NCBI GenBank assembly: GCA_028278225.1
Contig: JANQEU010000030.1
Coordinates: 62,001-126,000 of the forward strand
Source: Cyclobacteriaceae bacterium
GTDB lineage: Bacteria; Bacteroidota; Bacteroidia; Cytophagales; Cyclobacteriaceae
Length of the DNA: 64,000 nt
Direction of reading: 5' to 3'
The position numbers and the translations under genes are program-made. Below, piece after piece: positions 44,000 through 54,253 of the stretch (position 1 is its first letter; each line of letters starts with the position of its first letter). The notes beneath the pieces are model-generated. The model saw only the letters and a list, made by a program, of their open reading frames with translations. It made no database searches and was not told the DNA's origin.

Positions 44000-44326
44000 A
44001 TGAAGGGAACAAACCTGGGTGAGTTTGAAGAACTCGTTCTGCTAACTGTCGGAATTCTTGGGCAGGATGCGTATGGTATCTCCATCAAAGATGATATCAA
44101 AAAGCGTACCGGCAGAAGACCGAGCATCGGCGCTCTGCATAGCGCGCTGACCCGCCTGGAAAATAAGGGACACCTCGAATCTAAAATGGAAGGTGCCACT
44201 GAAGATCGCCGGGGTAGAAGGAAACGCTTTTATCAATTAACCGCAAAAGGTATCCAGGTGATCAAACAGGTTTATGAGCAGCGAACCGAGATGATCAGGT
44301 TAATACCAAACGTGATCACGGAATGA
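44000..44326 (+). CDS. PadR-family transcriptional regulator
   Basis: A 108-residue winged-helix protein. It starts MKGTNLGEFEELVLLTVGIL and continues with DAYGISIKDDIKKRTGR, SIGALHSALTRLENKGHLES and a basic wing (RRGRRKRFYQLTAKG). PadR proteins of this size are repressors released by ligands or membrane stress. Its stop overlaps the ATG of the adjacent permease (ATGA), the arrangement typical for PadR/permease-prefix pairs. It is clearly paralogous to the PadR at 62256-62588. Confidence 0.9.
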   Translation: MKGTNLGEFEELVLLTVGILGQDAYGISIKDDIKKRTGRRPSIGALHSALTRLENKGHLESKMEGATEDRRGRRKRFYQLTAKGIQVIKQVYEQRTEMIRLIPNVITE

Positions 44327-46977
44327 CTCGGCGGGATCCCCCAAAATTGGTCCTCAAATTCTTTCAATGGTTCTGTCGTGATGATCACCTCGAAGGTTTG
44401 GAAGGCGATCTCTATGAGCAGTATGACAGGCACATCGAAGAATATGGCCGTAAGCTGGCCTGGCTGATGTATTCCCTCGATGTACTCTCCCTCCTGAGAC
44501 CATCAGTAAGTCGTAATTTTTTCAAAAACTCAAAATCAAATCATATGGGATTCTTCGGCAATTACTTTAAAACAGCTGTCCGGCTGGGATGGAAGAGGAA
44601 GACTTTTTCAGCAATTAACCTGATCGGATTGACGCTTGGTATCAGCAGTGTGATGTTCATCACGCTCTACGTTCATGATGAGATGCGTTATGACGAACAC
44701 ATCAGTAAGGGTTCATCGAAATACAGGATATACAATCAGGTACACAAAAATGACGGTATTGTCAACTTCCTGCCTATCGTCCCCCCTATGTACGCGACGG
44801 GTATTGCGGAAACTTTTCCACAGGTAGAAAAGATCGGGAGAATATATAATGATTACGGAGGTACCGTTTTCAATGCGGGTGACAAAGTATTCTCAGAAAA
44901 GAACGGTGTTTTTGCCGAACTGAATGCACTGGAGATACTGGATCTCAAAATGACGAAAGGCAACGTAAATGACCTTTCCGCCCCGCGGAAAATGCTCCTG
45001 TCCGAGTCCATGTTCAAAAAGTTTTTCGGCGAAGAGGACTTTTTGAATCAAACGGTCAAACTCACGCGCAGTACCGTCGAAATTGTAGGGATATATCAGG
45101 ATTTCCCGGAAAGATCCCATCTAAAGCCGGATTATATATTTTCATTCGACTGGCTCCTGGAGTTCATTCCCGATCACCGGATGAAGGTCTGGACCTGGCA
45201 ACAGTTTTACACCTATGTCCAGCTCAAACCGGAAGTTGACCTGATCACTTTTCAAGCCAGCCTGGAGGAATTCATCGAAGAGAAGACAGGTGAAGCCACG
45301 GCAGAGTACGGCTTCAGCTTTACACCCAGGCTGCAGAACATCCGGGATATACACCTGCACTCTTCAAATTTTCAATGGGATATCGCCGATGTTGGCAATT
45401 ACCAATCCATCCTCTTTCTCTCTTTTGCAGCTTCTATCATTTTACTTATCGCCTGTCTCAATTTCGTCAACCTGACAACTGCCCAGGCCATAAGGAGGGC
45501 AAAAGAGGTATCCATCAGAAAATTTGTCGGTGCCCACCGTACTCATTTACTGGTCCAGTATTCATTTGAGTCCGTTTTGTATTGTTTTACCGCAGGTACG
45601 CTCAGTATTGTCCTATTGATCTCAGGACTGGAATTCTTCAACAATTTTAGTGATAAATCCTTTACACTTTCCGAGGTGTTTGGTCCGCAATACCTGATGA
45701 TCTTTGTTACCGGATTGATCTTACTCGGCATTATTTCGGCATGGTATCCCGCGCTGTTGATCACTCGCCATCAACCAATTGCAACCTTGAGGGGTTCGGA
45801 TCATTTTGAGATCAGCAAAAAGTACGGACTGAAAATGGATTCGAAGCAGTTCCTGGTTGGGGCACAATATGTATTGTCCATTGCCCTGATCATTATTTCA
45901 CTGATCATTCAACGTCAGTATAACTTTTTGCAACAAACAGACATGGGATTCGACAAGGAAAATCTGTTGTACATTCCGTTGACAAATAGCCTGAGCAAGG
46001 ATCTCATAGCTACGAGAGAAGCATTTTCCAGCCATAGCAATATTGAAAATATTACTTTCTGCTATGGCATTCCCGGAGGAATTATTGCAGGTGATGGTAT
46101 TACTTTGCCCCGAATCCAGGACAATGAAACATCTCTGAGTATGTTCATTGTAGACGCCAATTACCTGAAAACCATGGAAATGGAGATTGTTGCCGGGAGG
46201 GGGTTTTCGACCGATATGGCTTCGGACGTATCAGAAGCCTTCATCCTCAATGAAACTGCTGTTGCCAACTTTGGTCTTGGCACTCCTGAAGAGGCAATCG
46301 GTGAGCCGGTCACCTGGAAAATGTGGACATCAAATGACAGCATGAAAAGGGGACGGGTTATAGGTGTAGTCGCCGATTTTAACTATAAAAGCCTACACCA
46401 TCAGATCGAAAGTGCCGTCCTTCACATCAGTCCGCACAATTTCGAATATATGCTGATCCGGTTTGGACAGGGCAACCTGATCGACGCCATGTCATTTGTT
46501 GAATCACAGTATAAAAGCTTTGAACCCAACCGGCCTTTCAACTACGAATTTGTCGACAGGTCCTTTGACAAGTTTTACAGCCGCGAGGCTAAAACAAGTG
46601 ACCTGTTTGCATTTTTCACTTTGTTAGCCATTCTCACTGCGGCCATAGGATTATATGGATTAGTTAGTTACAATGTCATGAGTAAAAGCAGAGAGATCAG
46701 CATCCGGAAAGTACTGGGCGCGGAGGCGTCGACCATTTTCTATATGTTGGTAAAAAGATATTTCGTAATGGTCACAATCAGTCTGTTCATTGCCATCCCC
46801 ATAGCTTATTATGTTGCCGAAGAGTGGCTGGTAAATTTTGCGTACCGGATAGGGATAGATATATTCATTTTTATTGAAGTTACCGGAATCACCCTCATAT
46901 TGACATTGATTACTGTGGGATTTCAGGCAATTAGGGGTGCTTTATCCAACCCGGCTGATAATCTGAGAACGGAGTAG
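44323..46977 (+). CDS. MacB/FtsX-type ABC permease with PadR-linked prefix domain
   Basis: An 884-residue inner-membrane protein. Residues 1-70 form the soluble permease-prefix domain (CRDDHLEGLEGDLYEQYD), followed by a TM helix (about 103-125), a periplasmic MacB-core domain, three TM helices with an FtsX signature (KEVSIRKFVGAHRTHLLVQY), another TM and periplasmic domain, and a final three-helix FtsX block (REISIRKVLGAEASTIFYML). Such permeases need a MacB-like ATPase, and none is encoded here. Translational coupling with PadR suggests substrate- or stress-controlled expression. It ends before a hairpin shared with the convergent permease. Confidence 0.88.
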   Translation: MTRRDPPKLVLKFFQWFCRDDHLEGLEGDLYEQYDRHIEEYGRKLAWLMYSLDVLSLLRPSVSRNFFKNSKSNHMGFFGNYFKTAVRLGWKRKTFSAINLIGLTLGISSVMFITLYVHDEMRYDEHISKGSSKYRIYNQVHKNDGIVNFLPIVPPMYATGIAETFPQVEKIGRIYNDYGGTVFNAGDKVFSEKNGVFAELNALEILDLKMTKGNVNDLSAPRKMLLSESMFKKFFGEEDFLNQTVKLTRSTVEIVGIYQDFPERSHLKPDYIFSFDWLLEFIPDHRMKVWTWQQFYTYVQLKPEVDLITFQASLEEFIEEKTGEATAEYGFSFTPRLQNIRDIHLHSSNFQWDIADVGNYQSILFLSFAASIILLIACLNFVNLTTAQAIRRAKEVSIRKFVGAHRTHLLVQYSFESVLYCFTAGTLSIVLLISGLEFFNNFSDKSFTLSEVFGPQYLMIFVTGLILLGIISAWYPALLITRHQPIATLRGSDHFEISKKYGLKMDSKQFLVGAQYVLSIALIIISLIIQRQYNFLQQTDMGFDKENLLYIPLTNSLSKDLIATREAFSSHSNIENITFCYGIPGGIIAGDGITLPRIQDNETSLSMFIVDANYLKTMEMEIVAGRGFSTDMASDVSEAFILNETAVANFGLGTPEEAIGEPVTWKMWTSNDSMKRGRVIGVVADFNYKSLHHQIESAVLHISPHNFEYMLIRFGQGNLIDAMSFVESQYKSFEPNRPFNYEFVDRSFDKFYSREAKTSDLFAFFTLLAILTAAIGLYGLVSYNVMSKSREISIRKVLGAEASTIFYMLVKRYFVMVTISLFIAIPIAYYVAEEWLVNFAYRIGIDIFIFIEVTGITLILTLITVGFQAIRGALSNPADNLRTE

Positions 46978-46988
46978 GCTTACGAAGT

Positions 46989-47029
46989 GAGTAGATTTCC
47001 GAAGTTTCGAAAACTTCGGGAATCTACTC
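46989..47029. terminator. Hairpin between convergent permeases
   Basis: Arms GAGTAGATTTCCGAAGTTT and AAACTTCGGGAATCTACTC pair along almost their whole length with one G-T wobble. It starts 11 bp after the plus-strand stop, and its distal arm contains the stop codon of the minus-strand permease (47024-47026). No T-run follows. Confidence 0.55.
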
Positions 47030-49411
47030 ATATCGCAAAGTCACAGATGGATTGATCTTAGTAGTTTGCAATACTTTTATCCCAACAGTTGCCACAATCA
47101 AAACGAGTGTGACTACCAAAGTAATGATAAATGATGGCGCTCCCGGGCTTATCCGGTAGCTGAAGTTTTCGAGCCAGCGACTGATGATAAGCCATACTGA
47201 TGGAATTGCAATAACATTCGCAATGATCAGTAGTTTCACATAATTTGCTGAAAACAGCATCAGGATACCGTTCAGGTTGATCCCTAGGATCCTTCGAATG
47301 GCAATTTCCTTGGTTCTTTCCTTCAGGGCAAAAGTGAGCAGCCCGTACAACCCCAATAGTGCCAGGATAATGGCCACTCCGGTAAGTATACCAATCAGCT
47401 TCCCGGTCTGGTTTTCAACCTTGTAGAGATTCTCAAATTGCTGATCCGCAAAGGAATACTCGAACTGGGTATTTGGCATGGTTGTTTCGAACCGCCGCTC
47501 GACTTCATCCATCAGACCCAGGAAATCACTGGTTGCAAACTTCACGGAGATCTGGTTCATTAGCCGATTGGGTCTGAGTACAAGGGCACATGGTTCAATT
47601 CCGGTATGCAAAGATTTGTAGTTGAAATCCCGGACCACACCGGAAATAGGCTTCATTTTTTTTCTTCCAAAGGCTGAAAAATGCCTCCCATAGGCATAAT
47701 CCCATCCCGCATCTTTCAAAGCAGCTTCGTTGAGGATGTATTTGGTTTCATCCGGAGAGCTTATGTTTTTGATCTCATCCAGACTCCCTTCGATCAATTG
47801 GAGATCATATGTTTCAATGAAATGCTCATCTACCTCGATCAGATTCCAACTAAATGATTCCTCCTGATCTTCCCAAACCACAGTCTGATGCCAATTGGCC
47901 TTCCCCGGAATAAATCTGGATGCGGATGTATTCATCACTCCCGACAATCCGGACAATTCCGCCTTCAGTAACGGTGCTTTTTCCTGGGCTTCCCTGTTGA
48001 ACAGATGAATATTAAGTATACCATTTTGATCCAGGCCTATATCCTGGGTCTTTAGAAAGTTCAGTTGTTGATTAATAAAAACCGTTGACAGGATTAAAAT
48101 GCTGGATAAGGTGAACTGGACACCCAGCAATATGTTTTTGAAGTTATTTCCCTTGTTTCCAATATTGATCGTTCCCTTTATGGCATTCACGGGTTGAAAA
48201 GAAATGATAAACAGGGATATATAGGAACCGGACAGAAATGCGATCAACAGGACCATGCCCACCAGCCCAAGAATCAGCGAAGTATCATTGAATACCAATT
48301 CGATACTCGAATTGATCAGGCTGTTGATATTCGGAAGCAGTAGGTATTTTGACAACAAAAGAGCACAGATCATAGCAAAGGTAGATACGATAAGCCCTTC
48401 CATGACAAATTGAAAGATCAACTGCCGTCGTGATGCTCCGACAACCTTTCTGATACCGACTTCTTTTATCCGCTTCGTCGACCCGGCGATGCTCAGGTTG
48501 ACAAAATTGATGAAGGATATGAACAGAATGGCGATGGCCACCGCAGAATACAGGTAAAGATATTTAGAATTGTATGCAGGCTTTTCGTTCCCCCGGTTGG
48601 CCTGAAAGTGGATATCCTTTAGCGCCTGCAACCCAAGATTTTCAAACTTTCTTGGTTCCCGGTCATCACCGAGATCCACCGTAATGGCCCTGATCTTTGA
48701 CTCCACCACGTAAGGATCGGCAAGTGGATTTAACAGAACATAGGCAAAGTAATTGAACTGTCCCCAGTTTCCGGTGAGGCTTGTGCCGGGAATTATCCTT
48801 TCGAGGTTTTCAAATGATATCAGCAGATCCAGGTCAAAATGACTGTTGAACGGCAGATCCTGAAAAACACCTGATACCTGAAAATTGAATTTGCCATCCA
48901 CCTCCAGTATTTTGCCGATCGGATTATCCTGCCCGAAAAATTTTTCTGCTGTGGATTGAGAAATAATGACTGAATTGATGTCGGATAATGCATCCGTGGC
49001 ATCCCCTCTTATCATTTTGATATCGAAAAGTTTGCTGAATGAGGGATCGATCATAAAGAAATTTTCCTCATTGAAAACGATCTGCTCGTATGCCACGGAA
49101 ACTTTCGGATTGTAATTGAACCTAGTAAGCCTCATGAATTCGTCTATCTCGGGGATCTCCTCTTTTAGTTTCGGTGGTATAGGTGCGGCTACCTTCACCC
49201 AGCCTTTCCCTGACGCAACATCTCCGGTAATTATCCGGTAAATGTCGGCTTCATTACGATGGAACCTGTCATAACTCAATTCATACTTAATATGAAGATA
49301 ACTCACAAGGCACGCGCCCACCCCAAGGGATAGTCCCATGAGGTTAAGGATCAGGTTGGTCTTTGTTCTTAGCAATGCTCGCAGGGATGATAAGAAGTAA
49401 TTTTTCAGCAT
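47024..49411 (-). CDS. MacB/FtsX-type ABC permease without prefix domain
   Basis: A 795-residue inner-membrane protein starting directly with MLKNYFLSSLRALLRTKTNL and the first TM helix. It has two periplasmic MacB-core domains and two FtsX blocks (KEVGIRKVVGASRRQLIFQF and KEIAIRRILGINLNGILMLF). It shares layout and motifs with the permeases at 49616-52018 and 44323-46977, so these are an expanded paralogous family. No ATPase or membrane-fusion gene is adjacent. Roles known for relatives include export of lipoproteins, peptides or antibiotics and mechanotransmission; the substrate is unknown. Confidence 0.87.
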   Translation of the reverse strand: MLKNYFLSSLRALLRTKTNLILNLMGLSLGVGACLVSYLHIKYELSYDRFHRNEADIYRIITGDVASGKGWVKVAAPIPPKLKEEIPEIDEFMRLTRFNYNPKVSVAYEQIVFNEENFFMIDPSFSKLFDIKMIRGDATDALSDINSVIISQSTAEKFFGQDNPIGKILEVDGKFNFQVSGVFQDLPFNSHFDLDLLISFENLERIIPGTSLTGNWGQFNYFAYVLLNPLADPYVVESKIRAITVDLGDDREPRKFENLGLQALKDIHFQANRGNEKPAYNSKYLYLYSAVAIAILFISFINFVNLSIAGSTKRIKEVGIRKVVGASRRQLIFQFVMEGLIVSTFAMICALLLSKYLLLPNINSLINSSIELVFNDTSLILGLVGMVLLIAFLSGSYISLFIISFQPVNAIKGTINIGNKGNNFKNILLGVQFTLSSILILSTVFINQQLNFLKTQDIGLDQNGILNIHLFNREAQEKAPLLKAELSGLSGVMNTSASRFIPGKANWHQTVVWEDQEESFSWNLIEVDEHFIETYDLQLIEGSLDEIKNISSPDETKYILNEAALKDAGWDYAYGRHFSAFGRKKMKPISGVVRDFNYKSLHTGIEPCALVLRPNRLMNQISVKFATSDFLGLMDEVERRFETTMPNTQFEYSFADQQFENLYKVENQTGKLIGILTGVAIILALLGLYGLLTFALKERTKEIAIRRILGINLNGILMLFSANYVKLLIIANVIAIPSVWLIISRWLENFSYRISPGAPSFIITLVVTLVLIVATVGIKVLQTTKINPSVTLRYE

Positions 49412-49615
49412 GGGTAAGTAGTTTTTAATATTAAGAGACCGGAGATGGTGCCTTTAGGTTGCATCAGCCGGATGCAAGCTTCATAAACCAATAGCGACCC
49501 GGAGATATTTGTCCGGATATTACCTTCAGGATCTATCCACAAGTAGAGGACAGGTTAAACCGATGTTATTCACCTTCTCCTGAAGGTAGCATTCCGGTAT
49601 TAACCGGTTTGTATT

Positions 49616-52018
49616 TCACTCATTTTTTAACGAATGAACGGGGTTCGACAGAGCCACTTTCATGGACTGAAAAATAATCGTCAGCGCCGCCACAAGAATG
49701 GCAAGACCTCCTGCAATCACAAAAACTTCAAACCCGATGTTAACGCGGTATTCGAAACTATCCAGCCATCTGGTCATGGTGAAATAACCAACCGGAATGG
49801 CTACAACAAAAGCTGTAAGAATCAAAAATAAAGTACTCCTTGACAACAGGAGCAGTATATCATTTGTTGAAGCTCCAAGGACTTTTCTTATGCTGATTTC
49901 CATAATTCTTTGTTCTGCCATGAAGGAAGACATACCATACAGTCCAAGGCACGCAATGAGTATCGCCAGTAGCGTGAAGAAGGTAAGCAGATTACTCAGC
50001 TTTTCCTCGGCCTGAAACTGTTTATCATATGAGGCATCAAGAAAATAGTAATCCAGGGATCTGTTTGGATCAATGCTTCTCCACTTCCCAATGATGGCAT
50101 CGATCGTTTGTGAGACCTTTAACGGGCTGATTTTTACCAACAATGCCCGGTACGGTCTCGGCCCCATACTGATGTGCATACTTCTTATCTTCTGGTGTGG
50201 AGATTTGAAAAAGAAATCATTTACCACACCGATCACTGTCTTCCCTTCCTCCTGACCGGGGATCTCGATCTTTTTGCCCAGTGGCTGTTCCCAGCCTATT
50301 TCCTTTACCGCCGTTTCATTTATAAGTATGGATTTCTCAAAATCTGCAGGGAATTCCCTCGAAAAATTTCTTCCGGCTAATACTTCGATGCCCATATTAT
50401 CAAGGTAGTCTTCATCGATTGACATCCCATCCATCATAATTGTGTGCCCGGCTTCATAACCTTCCGGCTGATATGATCCGCCGCTTGCTCTTTGTCCCGG
50501 AACGTGCGAAGAAGCCGAAACCCTCACAACCCCCGGAAGCGTGGTGAGCTGATGTTTTATCGACCCGACGGACCTCCTGATCTCTTCATTGAGGATCGGA
50601 ATGACAATGGTCTGATCCTTGTCAAATCCAAGATTTTTATCTTTTAAGAACAGGAGTTGGTCAAATACCACCTGAGTACTGATTATAAGGAATATCGAGA
50701 TGGTGAACTGAATGATTACAAGAGTTTTACGAAAGCGTTTACCCTGCCCCACTGATTCATGATCGGGCCTGAGGATCTTTTGAGGTCGAAAAGACGACAG
50801 GAACAGCGCCGGATAGATTCCGCAAATCAGGCCGATCACAAATGTGAACAAAACAATGAGTGGCATTAGCAACGGGATCTCAAAAATACTCAGACTCAGG
50901 TCCCTTTCCGCAATGGTGCTAAAAACCGGTAGGAGTAACATTACAAGGAACAGTGCAATCAGTAGAGAAATGAAACTGAACAATAACGATTCAGACATAA
51001 ACCTGACAATCAAATCTCTTTTACTACTTCCCAGGATCTTGCGGATGCCGACTTCTCCCGCTTTTAAGGAGGATCGCGCAGTAGCCAGATTGACAAAATT
51101 CAGGCATGCGATGATAAGTACGATAATGGCAACTGATCCAAAAATGTAAACATTTCTGATGTCCCCATGCGTGCCAATTTCGTGGCGAAGATTGGAATAA
51201 AGGTGTATATCCAGCAAGGGCTGAAGGAATAATCGCAACGAAACGCCAGCATTCTTCCATGATTGATTAATGTTTTTATCTATCATGCCGGGAAACTCTT
51301 TCTCAAGTTGCGAAGCATCCTGATCTGATTCCAGTAATACATATGAATAATAAATAAATGGGGTTGACCAGGATTCTATTTTCTCTCTACCACCGGCTGG
51401 CCCATAAAGTGATTCGAATGAAAGCAGAAAATCAAAATTAAAATGGGAGTTCTCAGGTACTTTGTCCAACACACCGGTTATGGTGTAATCAGTCTGATCA
51501 TTCAACCGCAATGTCTCCCCAATAGGATTATTCTCACCAAAATATTTCATCGCCACTTTGCTGGTGATCACCACGGTTTGAGGCCTGTTAAGTGCTGTTT
51601 CCGGATTTCCCCGGAGCATTGGATAAGAAAATATCCTGAAAAATGAAGGTTCGGTGTAGAAAATATTGTCCTCATAAAATTCCTTTTCACCATTTACGTA
51701 CCTTACAGGTATCCTGGGCATAGGCCGGAGACGAACTGCGTCAACGACCCCGGGGTAGTCCTCCATCATGGTAATGGCAGCAAGTGAATTGGTAGAGGCG
51801 ATCATATTTGGGGATTTTCCCAATGTAAGTTCCGAGATCACCCTGTAGATATTGCGATTATTGAGGTGATACTTATCAAAACTCAATTCGATGTATATGA
51901 AGCTTGCTATCAGCAGGCAACAGGCCATTCCGCATGCCAGGCCGATGATATTAATGGAGGTGTACATTTTCTGCCTCAATGCCGATCTAATGATCAGGGA
52001 GATGTTGATGCTGGACAT
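49616..52018 (-). CDS. MacB/FtsX-type ABC permease without prefix domain (second copy)
   Basis: An 800-residue paralogue of the neighbouring permease. It starts MSSINISLIIRSALRQKMYT, followed by a TM helix, a periplasmic domain (FYTEPSFFRIFSYPMLRGNP), an FtsX block with GEVGIRKILGSSKRDLIVRF, a second periplasmic domain (SSHVPGQRASGGSYQPEGYE) and the final block with MEISIRKVLGASTNDILLLL. The two genes point the same way but are 204 bp apart, a gap that contains short hairpins (CCTTC/GAAGG near 49575-49590), so they may be separate transcripts. A TTATTTTG box (52053-52046 on the minus strand) lies 28 bp upstream. No ATPase is nearby. Confidence 0.87.
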   Translation of the reverse strand: MSSINISLIIRSALRQKMYTSINIIGLACGMACCLLIASFIYIELSFDKYHLNNRNIYRVISELTLGKSPNMIASTNSLAAITMMEDYPGVVDAVRLRPMPRIPVRYVNGEKEFYEDNIFYTEPSFFRIFSYPMLRGNPETALNRPQTVVITSKVAMKYFGENNPIGETLRLNDQTDYTITGVLDKVPENSHFNFDFLLSFESLYGPAGGREKIESWSTPFIYYSYVLLESDQDASQLEKEFPGMIDKNINQSWKNAGVSLRLFLQPLLDIHLYSNLRHEIGTHGDIRNVYIFGSVAIIVLIIACLNFVNLATARSSLKAGEVGIRKILGSSKRDLIVRFMSESLLFSFISLLIALFLVMLLLPVFSTIAERDLSLSIFEIPLLMPLIVLFTFVIGLICGIYPALFLSSFRPQKILRPDHESVGQGKRFRKTLVIIQFTISIFLIISTQVVFDQLLFLKDKNLGFDKDQTIVIPILNEEIRRSVGSIKHQLTTLPGVVRVSASSHVPGQRASGGSYQPEGYEAGHTIMMDGMSIDEDYLDNMGIEVLAGRNFSREFPADFEKSILINETAVKEIGWEQPLGKKIEIPGQEEGKTVIGVVNDFFFKSPHQKIRSMHISMGPRPYRALLVKISPLKVSQTIDAIIGKWRSIDPNRSLDYYFLDASYDKQFQAEEKLSNLLTFFTLLAILIACLGLYGMSSFMAEQRIMEISIRKVLGASTNDILLLLSRSTLFLILTAFVVAIPVGYFTMTRWLDSFEYRVNIGFEVFVIAGGLAILVAALTIIFQSMKVALSNPVHSLKNE

Positions 52019-52241
52019 ACCTTGATTTCTGAGAAATAATTATTACAAAATAAGATAAATAGGGCATGTTCGGGAATAATTATAAATTATTATTTTGAAG
52101 ATATATTATTTCGCCACCTGTCTTTCCAAAATAAAATACCTCAAAATAAGGGCCCATTGGCGAAACAAGTTAGCCACTCATGTAAGGGATATTGTTTGTT
52201 TTTGCAATATTTTATTTATATGCAGATAAAATAGATCAAAA

Positions 52242-54152
52242 ATGAAAAAGATATTATTTGTACTTGTATTTGTACTTATTTTCTCACATCCTTCATGGAC
52301 GGCAAAGCCGGGAAAGTACATCTATACGGTTGATTTGGTGAATGTTGTGGAAGACAAGATACTCGTGGAACTTACCGTTCCGCCAATCAGGCAGCAGGAG
52401 ATACTGTTCTACCTGCCAAAAATAATCCCAGGGACATATTCAATTGCAGATTATGGAAGGTTTGTAAATGATTTCAGGGCTTATGATAAAAGAGGTAATG
52501 AACTCATCGTAGACCATCCGGACGAAAATACATGGAAGATCTCCAACGCCAACAAACTTAGAAGGATCAGCTATTGGGTCAACGATTCGTTTGATTTTGA
52601 AGGAGGAGAGCCTTACATATTCGAACCGGCCGGCACCAACATCGAAAATGGCCAAAATTATTTACTGAATGCAGCCGGCATTTTCGGATATTTTGATGGT
52701 TTGAAAAAAACAGACTTTGAATTCAACATTATCCGTGACAAAGAATTTTACGGGGGAACAGGATTGAAAGCCGAAAGAATTGAGGACCAGTATCCCAAAA
52801 AGATTGACATGGAATTGAGTGAAGCCGTTCAGGAGGATGTGCGGGTTGACACCTACGTTACCGGCAGTTATGACGATCTGGTGGATTCACCCCTTATGTA
52901 TTGCAAACCTGATACTACCATTATTCGCGTTGCCAATACGGAGGTTTTGATATCCTCCTATTCTCCAAATAATATCATCTCCTCCGGAGAAATCAGTGAG
53001 AGTATCAAAGAGATCTTAATGGCGCAAAAGGAATATCTGGGAGGACATCTGCCTGTCGACAAATACGCTTTCCTTTTTTATTTCGTAGAAACCCCGGGCA
53101 AATTCACCGGTGCTCTTGAACATTCGTACTCTTCCGTTTACTACCTCAAGGAAGAGCCGATCGATCAGTTAAGACAAATGCTACGGGATGTTTCGGCACA
53201 TGAATTTTTTCATATCATCACACCACTGAACATTCATTCTGAAGAAATACACACATTTGACTTCAATGATCCCAAAATGTCGAAACACCTGTGGTTATAC
53301 GAAGGAGTGACCGAGTATTTTGCAGGTAATATGCAGGTAAAAAGCAGCATTATCACCGTAAACCAATATTTGACTATGATCAGGAATCAGATGGTCAATA
53401 ACACCTTATACTACAAAAATGAGCTGCCGTTCACGGAATTCAGTGAAAACATTCTGGAACATCAATCCGAGTTCGGGAATGTGTATCAAAAAGGCGCTTT
53501 AATTGGCATGTGTTTGGATATCAAGTTGAGATATCTCTCGAACGGAAAGTACGGAATGCAAAACCTGATGCGTGATCTGGCCGGGAAATTCGGCAAAGAT
53601 CAACCCTTTAAAGACGATGAATTGTTTGATCATATTACAGAGATCACTTACCCGGAAGTAGGAGAATTTCTCGAAACACACGTTGGTCAAAACAATCCTC
53701 TGCCATTCCGGGAAATTTTTCAGCTTGTCGGTATCGAATACGTATCCCAGGAGTCAAAACAGGAATACTCAATAGGAATTAATAACCAAAGTGTGGGTTA
53801 CGATCAGGAAACAGGCAGGTTTTACATTTCAAAAGAGGAAACGCTGGATGACTTTGGTAAAGCGCTGGGTTTGAAAAAGGGAGATATCATCCTCGAAATC
53901 AACGGAATGTCTGTTCCTCAGCTTTCCGAAATCAGGGAATTTCTTGGCGGTATACGATCTGAAATGAAAGAGGGAGATGATTACAGCATAAAAGTCCTGC
54001 GAGGTGACGATACCAACCCAAAAGAGGAGAAAATACTCCGTACACCGATTTTCAAAACCGAGAAGCACACCCATCATCTAATCCGGTTGATGGATAATCC
54101 CTCGGAGGATCAACTCAAAATCAGAAAAGCGTGGCTGAAGGACATGACGTGA
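52242..54152 (+). CDS. M61-family metallopeptidase with PDZ domain
   Basis: A 636-residue secreted peptidase (signal MKKILFVLVFVLIFSHPSW). The N-terminal beta domain is followed by the gluzincin core: GALEHS (290-295), the exopeptidase-type motif of the family, then HEFFH (His320, Glu321, His324) and WLYEGVTEYF, where Glu354 is the third zinc ligand. A PDZ domain lies at about 525-605 (GLKKGDIILEINGMSVPQLS). M61 enzymes are aminopeptidases preferring Gly or Ala. HEFFH is a small variant of the usual HEYFH. It is divergent from the permease at 49616-52018 and appears monocistronic. Confidence 0.9.
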   Translation: MKKILFVLVFVLIFSHPSWTAKPGKYIYTVDLVNVVEDKILVELTVPPIRQQEILFYLPKIIPGTYSIADYGRFVNDFRAYDKRGNELIVDHPDENTWKISNANKLRRISYWVNDSFDFEGGEPYIFEPAGTNIENGQNYLLNAAGIFGYFDGLKKTDFEFNIIRDKEFYGGTGLKAERIEDQYPKKIDMELSEAVQEDVRVDTYVTGSYDDLVDSPLMYCKPDTTIIRVANTEVLISSYSPNNIISSGEISESIKEILMAQKEYLGGHLPVDKYAFLFYFVETPGKFTGALEHSYSSVYYLKEEPIDQLRQMLRDVSAHEFFHIITPLNIHSEEIHTFDFNDPKMSKHLWLYEGVTEYFAGNMQVKSSIITVNQYLTMIRNQMVNNTLYYKNELPFTEFSENILEHQSEFGNVYQKGALIGMCLDIKLRYLSNGKYGMQNLMRDLAGKFGKDQPFKDDELFDHITEITYPEVGEFLETHVGQNNPLPFREIFQLVGIEYVSQESKQEYSIGINNQSVGYDQETGRFYISKEETLDDFGKALGLKKGDIILEINGMSVPQLSEIREFLGGIRSEMKEGDDYSIKVLRGDDTNPKEEKILRTPIFKTEKHTHHLIRLMDNPSEDQLKIRKAWLKDMT

Positions 54153-54253
54153 GGACGAGTACCTGTCAATTTATTCCAGGATCGTGAAAATGACTGGAAG
54201 ATCTATTCTAAAATGCCGTATGAGTTCCTCATTTCAATCGTCAGCATTCCGGG

